Assembly (NCBI RefSeq): GCF_042682685.1
Contig: NZ_JBHUHX010000051.1
Span: 62,001 to 126,000, forward strand
Direction of reading: 5' to 3'
DNA from: Imhoffiella fuscus
GTDB lineage: Bacteria > Pseudomonadota > Gammaproteobacteria > Chromatiales > Chromatiaceae
DNA length: 64,000 nucleotides
Shown: piece by piece, positions 44,228 through 53,910 of the stretch
How positions within the stretch are numbered: the stretch's first letter is position 1
How the letters are laid out: every line of letters starts with the position of its first letter
Position numbers and translations under genes: made by a program
Notes under the pieces: generated by a model
Databases searched by the model: none
Told to the model about the DNA's origin: nothing
The model's input: only the letters and a program-made list of their open reading frames with translations

Positions 44228-46906
44228 TCAGAGTATCTTGGTCACCAGCTTGACGGCCATATCCTGCGGATCGCTCTCGATGCGGAATCCAAGCGACTTG
44301 ACCAGGGCCAGCATGCGGGTATTGGCGGTCAGGACCTCCCCTTCCATGAGGCGGAAACCACGCAGACGCGCGTTCTGCATCAGCGAGCGCATCAAGCGCG
44401 CGCCGATGCCTAGATTCTTCCAGGTGTCCGACACCACGATCGCGAACTCGCAGGCCTCACCGCCGGGACGCGACATGTAGCGCGCGACGCCCACCTCGGC
44501 CTCCGAACCCTCGTACTCGACCACGCCGATCAGGGCCATTTCGCGGTCGTAATCGATCTGGGTGAAGCGTACCAGCATCTCCGGGGTCAGTTCCTTGATC
44601 GCCTGCATGAAACGGAAATACTTGGTCTGCTCCGAAAGCCCGCGCACGAAATCCTGCTCCATCTCCGCATCCTCGGGCCGGATCGGACGGATGACCAAGT
44701 CCTTGCCGTCCGGGAGCTGGACCCGCTCGATCAAATGACTCGGATAGGGATGGATGGCCATGTGACCATAGGTCGGCTGCTGCGGCGGGCGATACTCGAC
44801 CTTGATCCGCGCATCGACGGCGATGACCTCCTTATCGTTCCCGATCAATGGGTTGATATCCATGGCGATGATCTCGGGCAGCTCGCAGACCATCTCCGAG
44901 ACGCGCTGGAGAATCCGAGCCAGCGCGACCCGGTTCATCGGCGGCATGTGCTGAAAGGCCCCCATCAGACGCGCGATTCGGGTGTGATCGATCATCGTCT
45001 GGATGATGAAGGCGTTCAGCGGCGGCAGACCGAGGGCCAGATCCTGCAGGACCTCCACCTTGGTTCCGCCCGAGCCGAAGCTAATCACCGGGCCGAAGAT
45101 CTTGTCGCGGAAGACGCCCGTCATCAACTCGCGCGCGGCGCGACTCGACACCATGTGCTCGACCGTGATGCCATCCATCCGGGCCTCTGGGCGCAACCGT
45201 TTGGCGCGCTCCAGGATCTCGGTGAAGGTGCGCCGAACCGACTGGGCGTCATCGATGTTGAGCTTGACCCCATCGACATCCGATTTGTGTTCGATATCCG
45301 GCGAGTTGATCTTCATCACCACCGGAAATCCCAGCGCCTCGGCCGCCATCAGGGCCTCGTTGGGGGTACGGGTCAGCACCGCCTGCATGGTCGGGATACG
45401 GAAGGCGGACAGGATCGCCTTGGCCTCCACCGTTCCGAGCACCTTGCGCCCCTCGGCCATGACGCCCTCGATGATGAGTCGCGCGCCCTCGACGTCCGGC
45501 GGATCCTCATAGGACAGCGGCGAGGGTGACTGCATCAGCAGCTTCTGATTGCGCTCATGCGCGGCGAGGAAGGACAACGCCTCGACCGCAGCCTCTGGAT
45601 TGTCGAAATGAGGGACGTTGTGCTCGGACAGCAGGGCCTGGGCCTCGGCGACACGATTGCCGCCCATCCAACAGGCGAGCACGGGCTTGCGGCTGCTCTT
45701 CGACGCCTCGACCAGGTGACGGGCGGTCGCGACCGGATCCCCGAAAATCAAGGGCGCCAGGATACAGAGCACGCCGTCCACCTCGGGATCGGCCAGACAG
45801 GCGTCGAGCGAGATACGATAGCGCTCGGGCGGGGCGTCGCCGATGATATCGATCGGATTGCCGTGCGACCAATAGTCCGGGAGCGCCTGCTCCAGCTTCT
45901 GGCGCGTGGCGTCGCTGAACTGGGCCAGGGACAGCCCCAGCTCGACCGCGCGATCCGCCGCCAGGACGCCCGGTCCGCCGCCATTGGTGATGATGGCGAT
46001 GCGATCCCCGGCGAGCCGGCGCCGCGTACCGAAAACCTGAGCCGCCGAGAACAGCTGATCCAGATTGGTCACCTGAACCACCCCCGCGCGATCGGTGACC
46101 GCCCGGAAGACATCGGCGGAACCCACGAAGCCCCCCGTGTGCGATTTAATGGCGCGGGTTCCCGCCGGCTGGCGGCCCGCCTTGACCACGATCACCGGCT
46201 TGAGACGCGCCGCCGCGCGCAGACCGCTCATGAAATGCCGCGCGTTGCGGACCCCTTCGACATAGAGCAGGATGCACTGGGTCTGGGTATCCAGGGCGAG
46301 GTAATCGAGAATATCGCCGAAGTCCAAATCGGCCGCCGCGCCCAAGGAAACGACGGCCGAAAAGCCCACGCCGCGCGGCTCGGACCAATCGATCATGGCG
46401 GTACAGATGGCGCCGGATTGAGACACCAGGGCCACGTTGCCGCGCCGGGGCAGATCCTGACCGACGCTGGCATTGAGTCCATGCTGAGGGCGCATCACCC
46501 CGAGACAGTTGGGTCCCAGCACGCGGATGCGATTGCGCCGAGCCGCCTCGACCATTTTCTCCTGCAGGATGGCGCCGCGCTCGCCATGCTCGCCAAAGCC
46601 AGCGGAATGGACAACGGCCGCCTTGACCCCATAGCTTCCGCACTGATCGAGAATCGCCGGCACCGATTCGGCCGGGGTTGCGATCACGGCCAGGTCGACC
46701 TGCTTGTCCAGCACATTCAGCGAGGGGTAGCAGGGCTGACCGTTCACCTCTTCATGCTTGGGGTTGATGGCATAGCAGACGCCTTTGAAGCCGCCCGCGA
46801 AGATGTTGCGGAAGACCATGCCACCGATCGAGCCCTCGTTGTCGCTCGCGCCGAACACCGCTACGGCACTCGGGGTGAAGAGTTGGTCAATATCCGTCAA
46901 ACGCAT
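44228..46906 (-). CDS. Pat/YfiQ-type protein lysine acetyltransferase
   Basis: The 892-residue protein combines an ADP-forming acyl-CoA synthetase-like body (CoA-binding 'AVFGASDNEGSIGGMVFRN', then 'LVSQSGAICTAMIDW' and an ATP-grasp region around 500-700) with a C-terminal GNAT acetyltransferase domain ('VVSDTWKNLGIGARLMRSLM', about 820-840). This is the Pat/PatZ architecture, which acetylates lysines of metabolic enzymes such as acetyl-CoA synthetase. Whether the synthetase half is active is unclear. It is divergently paired with an HDAC-type deacetylase 156 bases away. Confidence 0.92.
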   Translation of the reverse strand: MRLTDIDQLFTPSAVAVFGASDNEGSIGGMVFRNIFAGGFKGVCYAINPKHEEVNGQPCYPSLNVLDKQVDLAVIATPAESVPAILDQCGSYGVKAAVVHSAGFGEHGERGAILQEKMVEAARRNRIRVLGPNCLGVMRPQHGLNASVGQDLPRRGNVALVSQSGAICTAMIDWSEPRGVGFSAVVSLGAAADLDFGDILDYLALDTQTQCILLYVEGVRNARHFMSGLRAAARLKPVIVVKAGRQPAGTRAIKSHTGGFVGSADVFRAVTDRAGVVQVTNLDQLFSAAQVFGTRRRLAGDRIAIITNGGGPGVLAADRAVELGLSLAQFSDATRQKLEQALPDYWSHGNPIDIIGDAPPERYRISLDACLADPEVDGVLCILAPLIFGDPVATARHLVEASKSSRKPVLACWMGGNRVAEAQALLSEHNVPHFDNPEAAVEALSFLAAHERNQKLLMQSPSPLSYEDPPDVEGARLIIEGVMAEGRKVLGTVEAKAILSAFRIPTMQAVLTRTPNEALMAAEALGFPVVMKINSPDIEHKSDVDGVKLNIDDAQSVRRTFTEILERAKRLRPEARMDGITVEHMVSSRAARELMTGVFRDKIFGPVISFGSGGTKVEVLQDLALGLPPLNAFIIQTMIDHTRIARLMGAFQHMPPMNRVALARILQRVSEMVCELPEIIAMDINPLIGNDKEVIAVDARIKVEYRPPQQPTYGHMAIHPYPSHLIERVQLPDGKDLVIRPIRPEDAEMEQDFVRGLSEQTKYFRFMQAIKELTPEMLVRFTQIDYDREMALIGVVEYEGSEAEVGVARYMSRPGGEACEFAIVVSDTWKNLGIGARLMRSLMQNARLRGFRLMEGEVLTANTRMLALVKSLGFRIESDPQDMAVKLVTKIL

Positions 46907-47062
46907 GGGTCTGCCCTCTGAGGCATAAAAGGGGTTAATCTCTCGTCATGCCGCCGAAGAGCGGCAATCGACTAGCGGCAATCGACTATCTGAAGCCTAG
47001 CTCACGCACCCTGTACCGAGACCATCGGGTCACGCGTCGGGTACGCGTCCTGAGGAGCCACC

Positions 47063-47995
47063 ATGAATCTCGCCTTAATCTCGCACCAAACCTGTATGGA
47101 ACACAGGATGGGCGCACATCATCCAGAATGCCCCGAACGGCTCCACGCGATCCAGGACCGCCTGATCGCGTCGGGGATGGAGATGCTGGTGACTCATTTT
47201 GACTCGCCCGCAGCGACCATCGATCAACTCGCCCGCGTCCACGATCGCGCATACATCCAGAGCATCATGGACGCTGCGCCCAAGACAGACGACGCCCTGA
47301 CCTGGATCGATGGCGACACAGCGATGAACCGCCATTCCCTGGAGGCCGCGCTGCACTCCGCCGGCGCAGCCATACTCGGCGTGGATCTGGTCATGGGCGA
47401 TCGCTATCACACCGCGTTCTGCAGTGTACGCCCACCCGGCCACCATGCCGGACGCGCCAAGGCCAGCGGTTTCTGCATCTTCAACAACGTCGCCATCGGG
47501 GCGGCCCACGCACTGGAGCACCACGGCCTGGAGCGGGTCGCCATCGTCGATTTCGACGTGCATCACGGGGACGGAACCGAAGAGATCTTCGCCGGGGACG
47601 AGCGCATCCTCTTCTGCTCCAGCTTTCAGCATCCCTTCTATCCAGGGACCGGAGCCGATAGCGTTGCACCGAACGTCGTCAACCTGCCGATGCCGAGATT
47701 GACCGACGGAGAGGCCTTCAAGGCGAAGGTCGAAGCCAGCTGGCTTCCGAGACTCAATGCCTTCGCCCCTCAATTGATCATGGTGTCGGCCGGATTCGAT
47801 GGACACGTCGAAGACGATATGGCTCACTTCAATCTACGCGAGGCAGACTTTGGGTGGATCACGCGAGAGATCCACAAGCTGGCGACGAAGTACTGCAAAG
47901 AGCGGGTGGTCTCCTGTCTCGAAGGGGGATATACGCTATCTGCGCTCGGACGTTGCGTCAGCACCCACATCGACGAACTGATCGGTCATGTCTGA
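47063..47995 (+). CDS. Histone deacetylase family protein (class II-like)
   Basis: The 310-residue protein is an arginase/deacetylase-fold zinc amidohydrolase. Catalytic segments are intact: 'VRPPGHHAGRAKASGFC' (His pair), 'IVDFDVHHGDGT' (zinc ligands Asp and His), 'SAGFDGH' (zinc Asp) and 'LEGGY'. Bacterial members deacetylate proteins, acetylpolyamines or small amides. Divergent pairing with a Pat-type acetyltransferase suggests it removes lysine acetylation, although acetylpolyamine hydrolysis remains possible. The ATG at 47063 follows GAGGAG. Confidence 0.93.
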   Translation: MNLALISHQTCMEHRMGAHHPECPERLHAIQDRLIASGMEMLVTHFDSPAATIDQLARVHDRAYIQSIMDAAPKTDDALTWIDGDTAMNRHSLEAALHSAGAAILGVDLVMGDRYHTAFCSVRPPGHHAGRAKASGFCIFNNVAIGAAHALEHHGLERVAIVDFDVHHGDGTEEIFAGDERILFCSSFQHPFYPGTGADSVAPNVVNLPMPRLTDGEAFKAKVEASWLPRLNAFAPQLIMVSAGFDGHVEDDMAHFNLREADFGWITREIHKLATKYCKERVVSCLEGGYTLSALGRCVSTHIDELIGHV

Positions 47996-48106
47996 ACCGG
48001 CCGCATGGTCTGAATTCGGGTGCTGCAATGCAGCATTAGAATAGACGTCCACCCCATCGGTTGCAATGACGTCCGTCGGACAAACCGCCCCAATCGAAGG
48101 CTCAGG

Positions 48107-49534
48107 ATGACCGCGATCCTCTGGTTCAGACGCGATCTGCGTCTCGACGACAACCCCGCATTGGCTGCCGCCTTGGCGAGCGGCAGCCCCGTCCTGCCCG
48201 TCTATATCCATGCGCCACACGAAGAGGCACCCTGGGCGCCCGGCGCAGCGAGCCGCTGGTGGCTGCATCGCAGCCTCCAGTCCCTGGATCGCTCGCTCCA
48301 AGAGCGGGGAACCCGGCTATGGATCACCCGAGGCGACAGCCTCGCGGAACTCCGACGCATCGTCGCCGCGACCGGCGCCGCCGAGGTCCACTGGAACCGA
48401 CTCTACGACCCGCGCATCCGGGAGCGGGACGCCGCCATCAAGCAGGCGCTCAGGGCCGACGGACTGCGTTGCGAGAGCCACAATGCATCCCTACTGTTCG
48501 AGCCTTGGGAAATTCTCACCGCACAAGGCCAGCCCTACCGGGTCTTCAGCGCCTTCTGGCGCAATGCGGCGAGACGCCTCCCGGACATCCGACCGACGGC
48601 GACAGCCCAAGACATCCAATGGGCGAGCATCGAATCCCCCGGGCTCGCGATCGAGGATCTGGCCCTTTGCCCCCGCATCGACTGGGATGCCGGACTCCAA
48701 GCGTCCTGGACGCCAGGCGAACAGGCCGCGCTCAACATGGCCACCCGCTTCCTCGACGCCCGGCTGGAGCGCTACGGCGAGGACCGCGACCGACCGGACG
48801 TGCCTGGCACATCCAGACTCTCGCCCCACCTGCATTTCGGTGAGATCGGTCCGCGTCGCCTGCTGGAGCTGACACGCGCCCGCGCTGCGGACCCGACCGA
48901 AGATCCGGCCGAGCCCTTCGTGCGCGAGGTCGGATGGCGCGAGTTCGCCCATCACCTGCTCTACCACTTCCCGCAGACGCCGACCGAGCCGCTGAATCCC
49001 CGTTTCGCCGACTTCCCCTGGAAGCAGGACGGCACGGATACCCGACTAGAGGCCTGGCACCAAGGCCGCACCGGCATTCCCATGGTCGACGCGGGACTGC
49101 GCGAACTCTGGCACACCGGCTGGATGCACAACCGGGCGCGCATGCTGGTCGCCTCCTTCCTGACCAAGAACCTGTTGCTGCCCTGGCAGAAAGGCGCGGA
49201 CTGGTTCTGGGACACCCTGGTCGACGCCGACCTGGCCAGCAACACGCTCGGTTGGCAATGGACCGCCGGCTGCGGCGCCGACGCGGCACCCTATTTCCGA
49301 GTCTTCAATCCAGTCCTGCAAGGTCAGCGTTTCGACCCGGACGGTGCCTACGTCAAACACTGGTGCCCCGAGCTCGCACGTCTGCCGCTCAAGTATCTGC
49401 ACCAACCCTGGACGGCACCCACGGCGGTCCTAACGGCGGCCGTGGTGACGCTCGGCACCGACTATCCGCATCCCATGGTGGATCTGGCGACCTCGCGCAA
49501 GCTGGCGCTCGCTGCCTGGGAGACACTCAAATGA
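48107..49534 (+). CDS. phrB: Deoxyribodipyrimidine photolyase
   Basis: This 475-residue class I photolyase uses FAD and light to repair cyclobutane pyrimidine dimers. The antenna domain starts 'ILWFRRDLRLDDNPALA'. The FAD-binding domain has 'SRLSPHLHFGEIGPR', 'VREVGWREFAHHLLYHF', 'TGIPMVDAGLRELWHTGWMH' and 'LGWQWTAGCGADAAPYFRVF', with the tryptophans of the electron-transfer chain. ATG 48107 after TCAGG gives the proper start. It converges on tcdA. Confidence 0.95.
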   Translation: MTAILWFRRDLRLDDNPALAAALASGSPVLPVYIHAPHEEAPWAPGAASRWWLHRSLQSLDRSLQERGTRLWITRGDSLAELRRIVAATGAAEVHWNRLYDPRIRERDAAIKQALRADGLRCESHNASLLFEPWEILTAQGQPYRVFSAFWRNAARRLPDIRPTATAQDIQWASIESPGLAIEDLALCPRIDWDAGLQASWTPGEQAALNMATRFLDARLERYGEDRDRPDVPGTSRLSPHLHFGEIGPRRLLELTRARAADPTEDPAEPFVREVGWREFAHHLLYHFPQTPTEPLNPRFADFPWKQDGTDTRLEAWHQGRTGIPMVDAGLRELWHTGWMHNRARMLVASFLTKNLLLPWQKGADWFWDTLVDADLASNTLGWQWTAGCGADAAPYFRVFNPVLQGQRFDPDGAYVKHWCPELARLPLKYLHQPWTAPTAVLTAAVVTLGTDYPHPMVDLATSRKLALAAWETLK

Positions 49535-49552
49535 GCGACGAGGGACGCTCGC

Positions 49553-50302
49553 TCAGCCGACCTGACCGAGCAAGCGGCGCACGGCAAGACCGGCCAGGGT
49601 GAGTCCGAACAATGAAGGCATGTAGCTCAGGGTCCCATTGACCGCGCGGGGCCGTCCGCGTCCCGTATCCTCAGGCGGACGTGGCGGAATCGGCGACTCG
49701 TCGGACCAAACCACGGTCACGCCCTGCCCCACACCGCGCCGACGCAGCCGGCTGCGCACCTCGCGCGCCAGGGGACAGACCTGGGTCTCCATCAGATCAC
49801 CGACCCGCAGCCGGGTCGGATCCATGCGCCCGCCCGCGCCCATGCTGCTGAGAATGGGCACACCGAGCCGCACGGAGGTTTCGATCAGGGCCACCTTGCT
49901 GGAGAGGCTGTCGATGGCATCGACGATCAGGTCGAAACCGCCGCCGACGAAGTCCTCCATTCGATCCTCATTGATGAACTCCGGCAACGCCGTCACGCAG
50001 CAGCCCGGATTGATGTCGGCGATGCGCTCGGTCATGACATCGGTCTTGAGTCGACCGACCGTGGAGCGAAGCGCGACCAACTGGCGATTGAGGTTGGAGG
50101 GCGCGACCCGGTCGTGGTCGACCAGGGTCAAGGCGCCGACACCGGCCCGCGCCAGCGCCTCGGCGACGAAGGAACCCACCCCGCCGAGCCCGGCGACCAG
50201 GACATGGCTCGCACCCAGACGCGCGACCCCGTCATCGCCGACTAGAATGCGGGTGCGATCCGAGAGCCCCTCGGACAATACGTTCGAATCTGCCTCGTTC
50301 AT
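49553..50302 (-). CDS. tcdA: tRNA threonylcarbamoyladenosine dehydratase TcdA
   Basis: The 249-residue E1-like protein converts t6A at position 37 of ANN-decoding tRNAs into cyclic t6A using ATP. The nucleotide loop 'VAGLGGVGSFVAEALARAG' and 'HDRVAPSNLNRQLVAL' fit the ThiF/MoeB fold, while 'CPLAREVRSRLRRRGV' and the SxMPS-like end ('GTLSYMPSLFGLTLAG') are TcdA features. It overlaps tatD by 4 bases. Confidence 0.94.
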   Translation of the reverse strand: MNEADSNVLSEGLSDRTRILVGDDGVARLGASHVLVAGLGGVGSFVAEALARAGVGALTLVDHDRVAPSNLNRQLVALRSTVGRLKTDVMTERIADINPGCCVTALPEFINEDRMEDFVGGGFDLIVDAIDSLSSKVALIETSVRLGVPILSSMGAGGRMDPTRLRVGDLMETQVCPLAREVRSRLRRRGVGQGVTVVWSDESPIPPRPPEDTGRGRPRAVNGTLSYMPSLFGLTLAGLAVRRLLGQVG

Positions 50303-51084
50303 ACGCGATCCAATCTCAACACTCGCCGCGCGTTAACCGTCGTCGCGCGCGCGACTTCATCCAAACCAAGCCCGCGAACCGCAGCCAACGCGGCCAGAAT
50401 CTCCGGCAGATATTCCGGGCTGTTACGCTCGCCGCGATGCGAGGCGACCGTGAGATCCGGTGCATCCGTCTCCAGGACGATGCCCTCCAAGGGCAGCTGA
50501 CGCGCCAGACGCCGCAGCTTAGTAGAACGCTCGAAGGTCAGCATACCGCCGAAGCCGAGCGCGAACCCCAGATCCAGATAGCGCCTCCCCTGCTCCAGGC
50601 TGCCACTGAAGGCATGGGCGATACCGCCGAGGACCGGAATCCGCCGTAGCGCCGCCAGCACCTGATCGTGGGCCTTGCGCACGTGCAGGAGAACCGGCAG
50701 ACCGGCATCGCGGGCGATCTGCAGCTGCGCCTCGAAAAGTCGCAGCTGGCGCTCCGAATCCAGTCCCTCGACGAAAAAATCCAGACCGATTTCACCGATG
50801 GCGCTCGGACGCTGCTCGGCGACCAGCCGCTCCAAGGCAACGAGATCAACCTCACGATGCTGCTCCAGATAGACCGGATGCAGACCGAGGGCCGCAAAGA
50901 GACGCGGCGCGCCCGCCTCCGAGCGCGCGCAGCAATCGAGCAAATGCGTCCAACCGTCGGCCTGGATCGCCGGAACCAGGATCGCGCTCAGACCGAGCGT
51001 CCCGCATCGGCGCCAGACCGCATCGCGATCCTGGTCGAATGCAGCGACGTCCAGATGGCAATGGGTGTCGATCAATTCGAGCAC
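50299..51084 (-). CDS. tatD: TatD family metal-dependent hydrolase
   Basis: The 261-residue TIM-barrel hydrolase has the metal-binding 'IDTHCHLD' at its start, 'IGEIGLDFF', 'LLHVRKAHDQVL', 'AHAFSG' and 'VLETDAPDL'. TatD proteins are Mg-dependent DNases or phosphoesterases. The start is GTG at 51084 with AGGAGAGG immediately upstream; no ATG fits. It sits between the NYN gene (19 bases upstream) and tcdA. Confidence 0.93.
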   Translation of the reverse strand: MLELIDTHCHLDVAAFDQDRDAVWRRCGTLGLSAILVPAIQADGWTHLLDCCARSEAGAPRLFAALGLHPVYLEQHREVDLVALERLVAEQRPSAIGEIGLDFFVEGLDSERQLRLFEAQLQIARDAGLPVLLHVRKAHDQVLAALRRIPVLGGIAHAFSGSLEQGRRYLDLGFALGFGGMLTFERSTKLRRLARQLPLEGIVLETDAPDLTVASHRGERNSPEYLPEILAALAAVRGLGLDEVARATTVNARRVLRLDRV

Positions 51085-51103
51085 TACCTCTCCTCGCTCG
51101 CCA

Positions 51104-51850
51104 TCAGGCCCCGGCATTGCTGCGCTGATCGCGCACGAAGATCGCTTTATGCGCCCCCCGTCCCGCCGCGCGCTCCTCCAGGTCGAACAACTGGGTCGCC
51201 TTGAGCAAACCGCTGAGTTTGGCATAACCGTAGTTGCGCGAGTCGAACTCCGGGCTGCGCTTGGCGATGGCCGTGCCGACCATGCCCAGCGCCGCCCAAC
51301 CCGTATCGTCCGCCGCGCTGTCCACGGCGCCGCGCAACAGGGCGACCAGCTTGGCATCGCGCTTGAGCTCCTTGCCGCTCTTGCGGGTGGTGGCGTCCGT
51401 ACTCGAATCCTCGCGCAGCACCTCGGTATAGACGAACTTGTCGCAGGCGGCGACGAAGGGTTCGGGCGTCTTCTGCTCGCCGAACCCATAGACCGTCATC
51501 CCCGACTCGCGCAAGCGCTGAGCCAGACGGGTGAAATCGCTGTCGCTGGAGACGATGCAGAAGCCTTCGAAATTGCGCGAATAGAGCAGGTCCATGGCGT
51601 CGATCATCATGGCCCCATCGGTCGCATTCTTGCCCTTGGTATAGCGGAACTGCTGCATCGGCTGAATCGAATGCTGCAGCAGAGTCTCTTTCCAACTGCC
51701 CAGATTCGGCAGCGTCCAGTCACCATAGATGCGCTTGACGTGGGCCGTCCCGTACTTGGAGATTTCGGCCAGCAGGCCGTCGACGATACTCGCCTGGGCG
51801 TTGTCGGCATCGATCAGGACGGCGAGTTTGAGATTGACTGGATCGGACAT
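51104..51850 (-). CDS. NYN-domain (PIN-like) protein with OST-HTH/LOTUS C-terminus
   Basis: The 248-residue protein has an N-terminal NYN domain, a PIN-like nuclease fold, with acidic residues in 'LAVLIDADNAQ', 'KNATDGAMMIDAMDLLYS' and 'IVSSDSDFTRLAQRLRE'. A C-terminal LOTUS/OST-HTH domain (about 165-240, 'YGYAKLSGLLKATQLFDLEE') is the usual partner and probably binds RNA. The likely role is RNA processing or decay; the target is unknown. ATG 51850 is used, before the tatD-tcdA pair. Confidence 0.88.
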   Translation of the reverse strand: MSDPVNLKLAVLIDADNAQASIVDGLLAEISKYGTAHVKRIYGDWTLPNLGSWKETLLQHSIQPMQQFRYTKGKNATDGAMMIDAMDLLYSRNFEGFCIVSSDSDFTRLAQRLRESGMTVYGFGEQKTPEPFVAACDKFVYTEVLREDSSTDATTRKSGKELKRDAKLVALLRGAVDSAADDTGWAALGMVGTAIAKRSPEFDSRNYGYAKLSGLLKATQLFDLEERAAGRGAHKAIFVRDQRSNAGA

Positions 51851-51913
51851 GGGTACCGGATTCCCTGGGTCGAGGATAAACGAAGAAAAACGCCCGAGCA
51901 TGGCCCGATCGTT

Positions 51914-52453
51914 CTACCACATGAGGTCGTCGGGCACCTGAAAGTCGGCATAGGGATCGTCGGCGTCCTTCTCCTCGATCGGCTGGTTGTGGACCAGGAC
52001 CAGACTCGCATCACGTGCACGCACACGCTCTGCGATCTCGACCGGAACCACCTCATAGAAGGCATCCTGACGTACCACGGCCAAGCGGCCAGCAACCAGC
52101 TTGGCGTGCTGATCCTTATTGACATAGATGCGCTTGAGCTTCGTGCCGTCGGTGAAGTTGAAGGCCAATTCGCCACCGTCGCGCACCACCCGATGGGTGT
52201 GGATCAGCTGGCGAATCTCGTTCTCGGCCGCGCGCTTGGCCGCCTCCTCCTGGCGCTGGCGGTTCAACTCGCGATCGCGCTCGGCCTTCTCGGCCTGCGC
52301 TCGCTGCGCCGCCTGACGCGCCTCGGCGTCGGGCCGAGGACCATGCTTGCCGGACTGCTTGACGTTTTTGCGCTTCGACGACCGCGCCTGCTTGAGCTTG
52401 TGCTCGTCGACCAGGCCGGCCTTCAGGAGCTGATCTTGAAGTGAATTACCCAC
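51914..52453 (-). CDS. yaiL: DUF2058 (YaiL) nucleoprotein/polynucleotide-associated protein
   Basis: The 179-residue, highly charged protein matches E. coli YaiL in length and start ('GNSLQDQLLKAGLVDEHKLK'). Basic and Lys/Arg/Glu-rich helix up to about residue 85 suggests nucleic-acid association; the C-terminal half contains 'GGELAFNFTDGTKLKRIYV'. The start is GTG at 52453 with GGGGA upstream. Its function is unproven. It heads the minus-strand run to tcdA and is divergent from skp. Confidence 0.9.
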   Translation of the reverse strand: MGNSLQDQLLKAGLVDEHKLKQARSSKRKNVKQSGKHGPRPDAEARQAAQRAQAEKAERDRELNRQRQEEAAKRAAENEIRQLIHTHRVVRDGGELAFNFTDGTKLKRIYVNKDQHAKLVAGRLAVVRQDAFYEVVPVEIAERVRARDASLVLVHNQPIEEKDADDPYADFQVPDDLMW

Positions 52454-52731
52454 GATATGGTTCCCCGCTGATCGGAGTCGAAGGATCCGGCCGAAGCCAG
52501 ATGATCTCGACGACCCCATGGTGAAAAGGATGGCTGCAATCGACGTTGGCGAGAGGATCCGACAGCCGCGCCCGGGACGCAAGTTTGCCGTCTCGAATGG
52601 ACAATTTTGTGCCCGACCAACTTGGATGAGTACAATCCGCGCGGCAAGGCGGCAAATGCACGCCGCCCGCCGCCACCGATTTCCGATCCAGTCCACATTC
52701 CAAGCCCCACTGATTACACGGAGTAGCCTTC

Positions 52732-53247
52732 ATGACCCGACTCTTTCTGTTCGCCGCCTTGTCGCTCTCTCTCGTTCTGCCGGCCTACGCGGGGAGCGCC
52801 GTCAGCATAGGTTATGTCGACATGCAAAAGGTGCTAGAGGACAGCAAGCTCGGACAGCGCCTGCAAGAACAGCTGCGCAAGGAGTTCGAATCCCAGGCCA
52901 AGGAACTCGCCATCGAAGAGCGCGAGATCAACCAACTCCAGCAGGAACTGGCACGTGACAAGCCGCTGATGAGCAACGATCAGGTAAAGAAGAAGGAGAA
53001 GGAGATCGAGACCCGCATCGCCGCCTACCAGAAGAAGGCCGCGCCCGTTCAGCAGGAACTGATGAAGGCCCAGCAGGAGAAGGGTCGCGAGATCGTGGCG
53101 CCCGCGCGCAAGGCGGTCAACGAGGTCGCGAAGAAGAAGAAGCTCGGCATGGTCGTCGAGCGCGGCATGAGCGGCCTCATGTACGTCGACGACGGGTTCG
53201 ACATCACCGCCGACGTCATCAAACAACTTGACGCATCGACCAAATAG
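52732..53247 (+). CDS. skp: OmpH/Skp-family periplasmic chaperone
   Basis: The 171-residue protein has a signal peptide (cleavage after 'PAYA') and a long alpha-helical arm (about 45-125) as in Skp/OmpH trimers that carry outer-membrane proteins. 'IGYVDMQKVLEDSKLG' and the 'MYVDDGFDITADVIKQLD' end are typical. It is not next to bamA or lpxD as it is in many bacteria, so it may be a paralogue. A strong hairpin follows. Confidence 0.88.
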   Translation: MTRLFLFAALSLSLVLPAYAGSAVSIGYVDMQKVLEDSKLGQRLQEQLRKEFESQAKELAIEEREINQLQQELARDKPLMSNDQVKKKEKEIETRIAAYQKKAAPVQQELMKAQQEKGREIVAPARKAVNEVAKKKKLGMVVERGMSGLMYVDDGFDITADVIKQLDASTK

Positions 53248-53261
53248 GGATTGAGACAGGT

Positions 53262-53306
53262 CCGGTCACACAGCTACCCGATGACGTCTGACGGCTGTGT
53301 GACCGG
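53262..53306 (+). terminator. 13-bp inverted repeat after skp
   Basis: CCGGTCACACAGC (53262-53274) and GCTGTGTGACCGG (53294-53306) pair perfectly around a 19-base loop, 15 bases after the skp stop. It resembles a terminator without a T-run. Confidence 0.6.
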
Positions 53307-53673
53307 GCTGTTTCCGACGATTACCCATAGGGTATAATCCAGGCGCTTCGGGGCATTTCCCAGGCCCGCAGCACGGGCGCGGAAGACCGATCGAGGCCGC
53401 GCCAAACACACCTAATTTCTTCGCCGTATGCGAGTCGATCGGGCATTGCCGGAACATTTGATGTGAGACTCCGAACCAGACTGCGCGTCCGCGCGAGGAA
53501 GGCGGTTCTTCTGGCATTTCAGTGGGACACGCGCTCCCCCACCCCCTGTCGCCAGGCGGCAACGCAGCGCGACCTCAACTGTCCCGAATCCCTCGCCCCT
53601 GCCCGAACCAATCTCACCCACAACTCCCCGACCGCGCCTGTCGCGGCCACCTTCACTGCTTAGGAGCGGACCC
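53307..53673. other. Intergenic region with TATAAT element
   Basis: The 367 bases before the YdcH gene contain a perfect -10 hexamer TATAAT at 53333-53338 and no clear -35. If used, it gives a leader of about 330 bases. Short open frames here lack coding character. Confidence 0.45.
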
Positions 53674-53910
53674 ATGCTTGGTGAATCGCACGACCTGTTT
53701 CACGAATTTCCCGACTTGGAGAGCAAAATCGCGAATCTGCGGACTCAAAACCCGGATTTCGCGTCGCTCATGGACCAATACGACAGCCTCGATGCGCGCG
53801 TGCGCAGCATCGAGGAACTCGGCTCCCCGGTCGCCGATGAAACCCTCGAAGAACTGAAGAAGGAACGCCTCCAGCTCAAGGACGCCCTCTACGCCATATT
53901 GAAGGGCTGA
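53674..53910 (+). CDS. YdcH family protein (DUF465)
   Basis: The 78-residue helical protein matches the YdcH/DUF465 family: 'LFHEFPDLESKIANLRTQNPDF' at the start and 'LKKERLQLKDALYAILKG' at the end, a helical hairpin. Members are widespread and cytoplasmic; function is unknown. The ATG at 53674 has TAGGAG upstream. Confidence 0.9.
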   Translation: MLGESHDLFHEFPDLESKIANLRTQNPDFASLMDQYDSLDARVRSIEELGSPVADETLEELKKERLQLKDALYAILKG

